A DNA stretch of 64,000 bases from Triglochin maritima (Eukaryota; Streptophyta; Magnoliopsida; Alismatales; Juncaginaceae), in the NCBI GenBank assembly GCA_963682175.1, contig OY821772.1, positions 17,786,743 through 17,850,742 on the forward strand, written 5' to 3'. Position numbers and translations under genes: made by a program. Shown in pieces: positions 56,591 through 64,000 of this stretch (position 1 is the first letter of the stretch; every line of letters starts with the position of its first letter). The notes under the pieces are model-generated. The model was not told the origin of the DNA. It searched no databases and worked only from the letters and a program-made list of their open reading frames with translations.

Positions 56591-59500
56591 ATGTCATTTA
56601 GGCTTCCTCAAGGGTTCTCGTTATTTGGGGGTTCTGCTCCTGACCCGAGAAAGTCTGAAGCATCCAAGTTTCATGATGCTTCTCCTTCTATAAAACTGCA
56701 TGCAGACAAGGAAGTTTATAGGCCTGGTGATGTGATAACCATCACAATTGATATTGAAGTTCCTGAAGCTTCTGAGTCGCATGCAGAACCTTTTTTCATT
56801 GATAATGTGACGTTTGAAATTAAAGGAGTTGAAAAATTGGATTCTCAGTGGTTCGCCATTCAGAAATCACGGCCAGAATCAAAGCTAAAAAGAGGTAGTA
56901 TAATTTCACCGTGCTGAATCACTAATACTTTCAATCGTAATATGTCAACTAGATACCATTTATTAGTTCTAGCAGAGTTATTCGCGATAGGAGGGCATTG
57001 TTTTATTTTCTTCTTGAATTGAAACCTTTTTCAACATTGTCACCTGATTTAATGATTATTTATGAATTAAAAGTGAACATAAAATGTCCACTATTTTTGC
57101 TGTGTTGATAAAAAGAAGTGTACTATCTGCAATATATGAATTAACCTTTTCTTATCTTCTTCAATACCAAGGCCTATGTATTACCCATATTATATCAATC
57201 AACAGTGAGTATAAAATGCACTTTATGTGAACTGCATTTTATTGTTGTATTTTAGAAGAAAACAAGAGAAAACGGTCAAGGATATCTATTGTTACCTTTT
57301 TCATTACATATTTTGTTTAATCTATGTCTGCCATTATAAACTGAAGCTTTGGTGTTTATAGATTCAATCAGCATTTTCCTACTTTTGTCCTTGAATGTTA
57401 TTTAAGGTTGAGCTTCAGTTTAGTTGTATGTCACCCTGTAGATGTATAGAGTAACATGGTCGATGGGCCAAACTATCCACTCTGTAGGATCAATATGCTT
57501 CTTCACAATTGGTTAATTTTGTTATTTTCCCCATGCCATTACAGTCATCTTTGATGACATGGAAAGATGTCAGATCTACTGTTTGAAAATCATTACAGGC
57601 TCCACCTGTGTTTATTAAAATATACATTTGCAGGTGAACAGTTATTTCTAGACTGTACCACTACATCACTAGTTTCAAAAGTAATTGTCTCCCGTGGACG
57701 CTTAAAAACATGTAAGTGCATTGTTTTACTTCTTCTTTCCCAATGTAATTACATTACATGACAAAAAGCTTCCAATTTTTTGTTAGTGAACAATTTGTGT
57801 ACTACATATTAAGTCTCTCATTTTGTTCTTACTTTTCCTGTGTCTGCATTTCCTTAATCTTAGAGAATATAGTCTGGAATGACGACATTACTGTTTCTTC
57901 AATTTACCTAAAAAGATCTGTTTGGGTGTACATTTTGGATGATAATATTACCTCAATATGATTTATCGAGTTTCTAGTGTGTGCTTTCCATTCGACCTAC
58001 TTGGTGACCTGATGACCATGTGAAGTCTATAACAGTCCTTACAGTTAATTCATTAAGCTTGAAAAGCAATAATTAAATACCTAGTTGTTATACATAAGAA
58101 AGTATAGCCCTAGTAATAGCTTATAGAGCTTTTGTTAATTTAGGTTGAATTATCAATAATGTTTGGCACGACATAATAGGCATTCACTTTTGAAGCTATA
58201 TGTATGTTTTCACATAAGGGCGCAGATGACTAGACAGTAATAATCCAAATATTGGACTCGGAAATGGAGTTTGGTCTAGATCTAGTAAACAACTTGTGAG
58301 CTGTTGGAATGTGGACTTCATTTGGTGTGACCATTGTAAGCAAGTCTTCTTGTGTGAACAGTTGGTGCTGTCTATCAAAGTTCATTAGATCTTGGAACTT
58401 GGAAGGTGATCGAGATTTGGTGCTTTATGAATTCCTTTGATCCTTAATCTCATATCCCTAATGATATATGTATTTATAATATGTATATGTTTTTATTTGT
58501 TGGTAGTCCCATTTGTGATTGGTCGGCTAGAGATTCAGATGCTGCATGTTGTGGTATTTGATTGCTGGGTCCACTGGCTATTTGGTGGGACATTTGGTAA
58601 GGGAGAAATATGATTACACATCAAAACAAGATGCCGACTCCTAGGCATATTTGGCATGCAGTTACCAAATATACTAAACTCTGAGCTTCAGGGTTTGGGA
58701 AGTGGGCAAAAATCTTATGGAAATAGTGATTTGTGGAGTTGTATTAATAGAATGTGGGCGGGACTGGTCTAAGTTGATTTTTGCAGACTCAGTGACTCAC
58801 TAACTCAACCCCCCTCCCCCCCCCATTCTCCTTTTTATTGATAATTACTTTACTTAGGCCTATATACCGAGGGAGAGGTTTTGTCACATAGACTTATGTT
58901 ATAATCTTTTATTTCTATTTGTTTTCTGTTTTGGTACCTCTTTCTTTGCCTATTAAATTCTCCTTTTTAGTGATAAAATTACTTCGGCCTATATACTTAG
59001 GGAGGGGTTTGGTCACATAGACTTATGTTATAATATTTTAGGGTTAATTACAGTTTGCCCCCCTGAACTATGCATTGATATCACTTTGCCCCCCCTGAAC
59101 TTTCAAAGTTAACAGTTACCTCCCCTGAACTTTAATTTTGTAACACTTTGCTCCCCTGAACTTCAAAAGCTCATTATTTAACACACATTCAACGTTTTTT
59201 TCCTAATTTTTTTGTTGTATCCCTAATACACTCCTAAACCTATATTTACGTGAAAGTTTGGATCCAATCGGAGGTCGGATATGGTTGGAATTTGGGTTGG
59301 TTTGACACTCAATCCGACCCAAATTCCAACCATATCCGACCTCCGTTTGGATCCAAATTTTCACGTAAATATAGGTTTAGGAGTGTATTAGGGATACAAC
59401 AAAAAAAATTAAGAAAAAAAAAGTCGAATGTGTGTTAAATAATGAGTTTTTGAAGTTCAAGGGGGCAAAATGTTACAAAATTAAAGTTCAGGGGAGGTAA

Positions 59501-62500
59501 CTGTTAACTTTGAAAGTTCAGGGGGGCAAAGTGATACCAAGGTATAGTTCAGGGGGTTAAACTGTAATTAACCCAAGATTTTATTTCTATTTGTTTTCTG
59601 TTTTGGTACTTTGGTCGGACCTGTTGGTGTACTAATGAAATACGTTTCGTTTTGTAAATATTTTCCTTTTGATTTAATTTCATTTTGCCCAAAAAATATG
59701 ATATATGTATGGCATTTGGTTATTCATGCAGATCTGGTGCAGGCTGAGTTGCCAGAGGTTTTACCACCGTCTTATAGAGGGACCATTGTTCGTTATATTT
59801 ACTATGTTAAAAGCACATTATCAGGTCAATATATGGCGTTGGAGAACGGAAATCATAATGGAATTTCAAGAAGCAACATGAAACAAGTGGTATGTGTGCT
59901 TTCCTTTTCTGTTTTGTTGTTGGAATATTGTTGAAGTTTATCACTTTTGCTATTGTCCTACGAATGGTTGAACACCATTCATAAGATTACTTATAGATAT
60001 TAGTTAGAAAAGAATACAAAATAAAATGATTCCTCTTCGTAGACATTTGCAATTTGTGTAGTATGTGACTTGCTTCCTGCGCATTCTGTCTTGAACAAAG
60101 GTGCATTCATTACAGCAAGCATGAAAGGCAACGATCTATAAATTGTGAGGAAGGATAATTCTTAGTTCACTTGTCTTTGCCTATTGGCGTCTCATGTTTT
60201 CTTGGTCATGTTTGGGTTGGATTTATACTTTTCACTTATATAACTGATGAGTCAAAACCACTGCAGGAAGCCCGTATACCGCTGCAAATCTGGATCATGC
60301 AAAAGGGTACCATTTTGTTGAATGAAGAAGGCCAAACTGAGGGTGTGTTTTTCTTGATAGATGCAACACATCAGTCTGCATTGATATTTTCTTTCCTGTT
60401 TGCACATTGCTGTATTTTAGGTTGACTTGGTTCTTTTCTCTTTTCTAGAAACGTGAAAATGCCATTTTGTTTATATTTTCCTTTCAACTCTAATTGGTTT
60501 GATGTGGTGTAGAGAATGATAATCATTTTCCATGCAAACGACATGGATTAATTATGGCTCTTATTATCTGCAACTGTCTTTGGCAAATTTTTGATGTACA
60601 ACTGTACTGCAACGTGTATATTGTTTTCTGTGATCTGCAGACACATCTATTTTGAAATTCTTAGTACATCAACATGTTGCGTAGTTGTTGCACGGTTGCA
60701 TCCCACCTCCTGAGGTCTAGGCTTCATACATTGCATCCTATGTGATGTGTATGAGTTGTACTGTTGTAACATGTTCAGTGGTCTAGGCTTCACACCTTGG
60801 ATCCTTGGTGGTGTATACTTAGTTCCACTCGTTCTTCTATGCACCTAAGAATTTCAATGTTCTCTCTTCTCTTCTTTTCACCTTTACTTTAAATTCATAT
60901 AGAATTTAGCAGTTAACCAAATTACCTAAAAGCTTTGACCGACTTTCTATACGCTGAAGGCCTTTTGCATTGTGATAATTAAGTGGCATTTTTGCACCAA
61001 AAGCTTGTGATGGTCAGTCTGGCTTACAACATTGATGTATGCAGTCTCATGGACCTAATATATGATGTCTCGGACTTGTCCAAAAGTTTTGGTTCCTTGC
61101 ATTTGGATATTTGGAGATTTATGAGTCTGCCAATTTTGCAGATCTATTTCCAGCTCCAACCATTCAGATTGATGCATATTGGAGAGAGAAGGATGCAGAT
61201 TCGGAATGGGTAAGCTATTGCCATAACTCTTAAGTTCCTTCTGAAGGATTTCAAGATGTATGATAATTTTGAACGTTGGGGCTCTGTAGCATTCCCTACT
61301 TTCTTTTGAATGCCTGCATAGTGGATTAAGTTGTAGTTATACCTCATAGACATTTTCATGTCATGTTGACAATATTGAAGATAGAAGCCTATTATGTTAC
61401 ACTGCAATTTCTTTTCTTTATAAATAGTTTGGTATATTGTTGTTTGCCTCTTGTTTGTTTGCTGGGCCGTGTCTCTTTGTTCTCATCTCTTGAATTTTAT
61501 TTGTTAAATATGTTCGTTTTGTTGGTCAGATCTGTTTCTCTAATTATTGGTGGTCTGTCTTTTCTTCCGTGACATAATCTTTTGTCATGGTAGGTTAGAG
61601 CCAATGATGCATCTGATGGAATTGAAGAAGGATATGATAGTTCAAGAGATGAGACATCATCTATCTCATCTTACATTCCCTCTAAAAGTGTTGATATAGG
61701 ATTTAGGAACTCTGTAAGTCGGAATTCAATTGCGCCAAGGTATTCTACGAATGAAGCTCGAAATTCGCTAGGAGCCCAATCAAATTACCCCTCTTATCCT
61801 ACTCTTTCTCATCTTTCTGTAGCTGAAATCACAGAGGAGCCTTCTGGAGGTAAGTTTTTGTTTGGAAATCTGTCATATCCTTTCCTATATTCTGTATCTT
61901 TAGTTTTTTTTGGTTTGTGCTTTTATTTGGTAGCAAGTAGTAGGCTTCACCAGTCACTTGTTTCAGTTTGTCAATCTGTCACTTTGTACTTCTTATTGAG
62001 CTCCCTTTGTCCTGTTCGCTGAGTTCCTTCTTCTTTCAGGAATCTTGTCTCCCCAGAGAAGGATGGGTTCTAATGCTTCTGTTGTCCTTTCACCTAAGCA
62101 GCAGAGGGCTATTTTGAACTTTCCTTTCTCCTCTGATGATGATTCTGGAGGATGCCCTCCACCTGGACCTGTTGATCCTCCTACATGTAATTAATCTTTC
62201 TGTGCAATTGTAAAATTTTAAGCGTTGGTTCTCTTTTATTTGAAAAATACATTGAGCATTATTTTTTTTGCAGCAGAAGGCTTTATTCGAGGAAGATCAT
62301 ACAATGTAAGGATAGATGACCAGGTTTTACTCCGTTTCTCTCCAAGAAACTCTGACTCTACTTACTACTTTGGTGACATGGTTTGTCCATGCCTTTAACT
62401 TGCTAGAATATTTATATGGCATATGGACTGAGCTTTGGGCTGAGGGTTTCTTATCTATCTACAACAGATTGGAGGCACACTTACATTTTTCCATGGTGAT

Positions 62501-62728
62501 GGAGCGAGAAGATGCCTTGAGGTAGAAATTATAATCGTCTGACTAAAATGCAAAGACAATGGTGGTGAAATATTAATCTAATGGATCAAACATCTCTAGT
62601 ACTTGTAAGTTGTAATATTGTTGCCTATAAATAATGTTTTGTAGGTTGGAGTTACCCTAGAGGTTTTCGAAACAATCAGTCAGCAATACGTCCACCCCTC
62701 TCGGAGGAGTTCCCCTAAAATTACAAAG
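56591..62728 (+). CDS. Rgp1-like protein (Ric1-Rgp1 complex), 5' part; gene runs off the window
   Basis: Ten coding exons join in phase with GT-AG borders: 56591-56894, 57634-57711, 59732-59889, 60267-60342, 61142-61209, 61594-61849, 62040-62186, 62274-62380, 62468-62521 and 62645-62728, giving 444 residues without a stop. The start is the ATG of MSFRLPQGFSLFGG, the first in the exon after the leader intron; the frame opens slightly upstream only through TTG. An N-terminal beta-rich, arrestin-like segment (SIKLHADKEVYRPGDVITI) is followed by LFLDCTTTSLVSKVIVSRG. The Rgp1 signature region is LPEVLPPSYRGTIVRYIYYV, then ARIPLQIWIMQ and DLFPAPTIQIDAYW. A Ser-rich linker (about residues 230-345) precedes RGRSYNVRIDDQVLLRFSP and IGGTLTFFHGDGARRCLEV. 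In yeast and animals Rgp1 with Ric1 activates the Ypt6/Rab6 GTPase for Golgi retrieval; that role here is inferred from family. The remaining 3' exons lie beyond 64000. Confidence 0.88.
58826..59040. repeat. Tandem duplication of about 130 bp in an Rgp1-like intron
   Basis: TTCTCCTTTTTATTGATAAT (58826) to TTTTGGTAC (about 58939) is repeated from 58958 (TTCTCCTTTTTAGTGATAAA) with few changes. The second copy is interrupted by the foldback element and resumes at 59575 to about 59610. The duplication therefore came before the insertion. Confidence 0.85.
59041..59574. mobile_element. Foldback MITE, Mutator-type, in an Rgp1-like intron
   Basis: The 534-bp element is almost entirely a hairpin. GGGTTAATTACAGTTTGCCC at the left pairs with GTTAAACTGTAATTAACCC at the right. 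The arms continue through CCCCTGAACTTTCAAAGTTA, GTGTGTTAAATAATGAG-like and ATTTACGTGAAA words, meeting around a short loop near 59295-59310. The flanks are AATATTTTA (59032-59040) and AAGATTTTA (59575-59583), a 9-base duplication with one mismatch. The empty-site sequence is visible in the neighbouring tandem copy (AATCTTTTA at about 58903). It has no coding capacity. Confidence 0.9.
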
Positions 62729-64000
62729 GTATTTTTCTCTAGATGGTTGCTGGTTTCAAGAGTTTACATCTGTCATTTAATCTTTCCTTTGTAAGATTTT
62801 GCACTTCTTCTCCATGTCCATTAACATTGTAGGGATAGCCACTATTCTTCATATCATCTTTGCTTGAAACCTTTTCCCGCTTTAGATTTTCTTATATTTT
62901 TGAGGTAGTTCTGTTATTTCTCAAGTGAATTTACAAAATTTGTTGATAACCATCTTTGCCTTAGTTTTTTTTAATTATCTTTCTATGAAAAAAGTTGTTA
63001 ATAGTGAGCCTTGTGTGGCATGTGTTGCTTTTAAGAGTTGACATGGGGTGGGTTTTTAATCGTAGTACTTTCTGTTGCCTTTGGTCTTTTGGGAAAGCTA
63101 TACATGCATCATTGAATCTATTACGTTGGTCACTATTAAATCCTGCTCTAGCTGTATCTCTCTCATATTTGTGAACTTGAGTCTGCTGCGTATGACATCA
63201 TTTGGTATGCTGTCTGCACTGAGTTATATAGGTTAGGTCCCATAGGCAACGGTTAGGTCCCATATGCGACCACACACATTTGTGTGCGGCGTGCGGGTGG
63301 TCGCACCGCATATGCGACCACCCGATCAGGCGACCGCCTACCTGGACGTTGGTAAGTCATACCCAATTAAGAATGTGATAACCCATATATCTAAAAACAT
63401 GTACTTATTACCCATTTCTGTAACACCAACACCCACTATTAGGAGTAGCCGGCCCACCCAACCGCTTCTACCTCTGACCAATTTCAGTCAACTCTTGCCA
63501 CATATGATGGGTGAAGATTATTGAATGAATTGTTTTTCTTAAATTTATTCGAAATTTTAACTTACTTTGTCAAAGAAACTTATGTATCAATTGCTCTACA
63601 GATAGCCCTAATCTCATAGTTACTCAGAATTTAAGATTTATTGAGGATATCCGATAAAAAAAGAGATTTATTGAGGATATATCGTCTGTTGTGACGATTT
63701 ATCTCTTCTATTTCGATATTTCTATTTTCTCATACACGTGATTACTTTTTTTTGACAAAAATGTGAAAAGTTGAAAACTCAACGCTGCCCGAGTTGGTTT
63801 GATGTCTTACTATTCAGCCAGGTCTTCGACCGTCTGATACCAACTGATCGACGTGAAATCCTTGTTGAGAGCATATATGTGGAGATAAATTTTCTGGTAG
63901 TGAATTAAATTTACTGTAAGTTGTGTATTAGAAAGCTAACTAATTGTAATAAAATAAAATGAAATCCTTGTTTTGTGGCCTTTATCAGTGCCACTCAATT
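62729..64000 (+). other. Intron sequence of the Rgp1-like gene up to the window edge
   Basis: After the GTATTT donor at 62729 no further exon of the family was recognised. A short G/C-rich segment (63235-63360) holds inverted CATATGCGACCAC and GTGGTCGC words and two copies of GGTTAGGTCCCATA. The rest is AT-rich. The intron may have been lengthened by an unidentified insertion. Confidence 0.4.

Noticed and set aside
63235..63360. Possible extra exon or structured RNA
   Set aside because: Short inverted words only; no reading frame fits the phase of the preceding exon and no known RNA fold was recognised.

Overview
This window is nuclear DNA from a flowering plant, most likely a eudicot. The evidence is an intron-rich gene with GT-AG exons, AT-rich introns, and many plant-type transposons (SIRE-like copia, gypsy LTR elements with an Asp-tRNA primer site, LINE, CACTA, Mutator-like elements with PMD or Ulp1 passengers, foldback MITEs). 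I cannot name the species. Only one host gene is convincing; everything left of about 54.7 kb is mostly nested mobile DNA.

Layout. 1-1.8 kb: decayed copia pol, cut by an old minus-strand copy (1776-about 5195) of a gag-only LTR element. 5.2-7.19 kb: GC-rich LTR-like sequence full of the palindrome CGGTCGACCG. 7.19-8.52 kb: LINE ORF2 remnant, cut by an LTR-like repeat (8518-9705). 11.23-26.22 kb: a Mutator-like element whose inverted ends are built from CTCGGCA/TGCCGAG hairpin words. It carries an internally deleted transposase and a broken plant-mobile-domain (PMD) gene, both on minus. It is split by a young, complete gag-only LTR element (11695-19086, TSD ACGGC, near-identical LTRs) and by a solo LTR of the same family (23310-24875, TSD CCTGC). 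27.95-28.94 kb: related solo LTR (TSD CCTAT). 29.97-31.10 kb: short CACTA element (TSD TGA). 32.86-34.80 kb: non-autonomous Mutator-type element filled with minisatellite DNA. 36.27-43.5 kb: a FAR1-type MULE transposase gene (+) convergent with an Ulp1-like cysteine protease gene (-), interleaved with three arrays of a TGTCCGGAATAAG-like repeat. 45.05-47.95 kb: CACTA remnant with a Ptta/En/Spm transposase end, split by a solo LTR (46021-47525, TSD TATAC). 48.5-53.9 kb: more copies of that LTR family, some inverted. 54.75-62.73 kb and beyond: the 5' part of a host gene for an Rgp1-like protein (Ric1-Rgp1 trafficking complex), with ten coding exons readable in phase (444 residues) and a 534-bp foldback MITE in one intron.

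How it works together. The Rgp1-like gene is intact as far as it can be read. Both Mutator-type units pair a transposase with a second protein gene (PMD in one, Ulp1 protease in the other), and both carry short-period repeat arrays next to or inside the genes. All four of these genes are now broken. Most of the inferred stops fit C-to-T or G-to-A changes, as expected from decay of methylated transposon DNA. Clean target-site duplications give a clear order of insertion for several layers.
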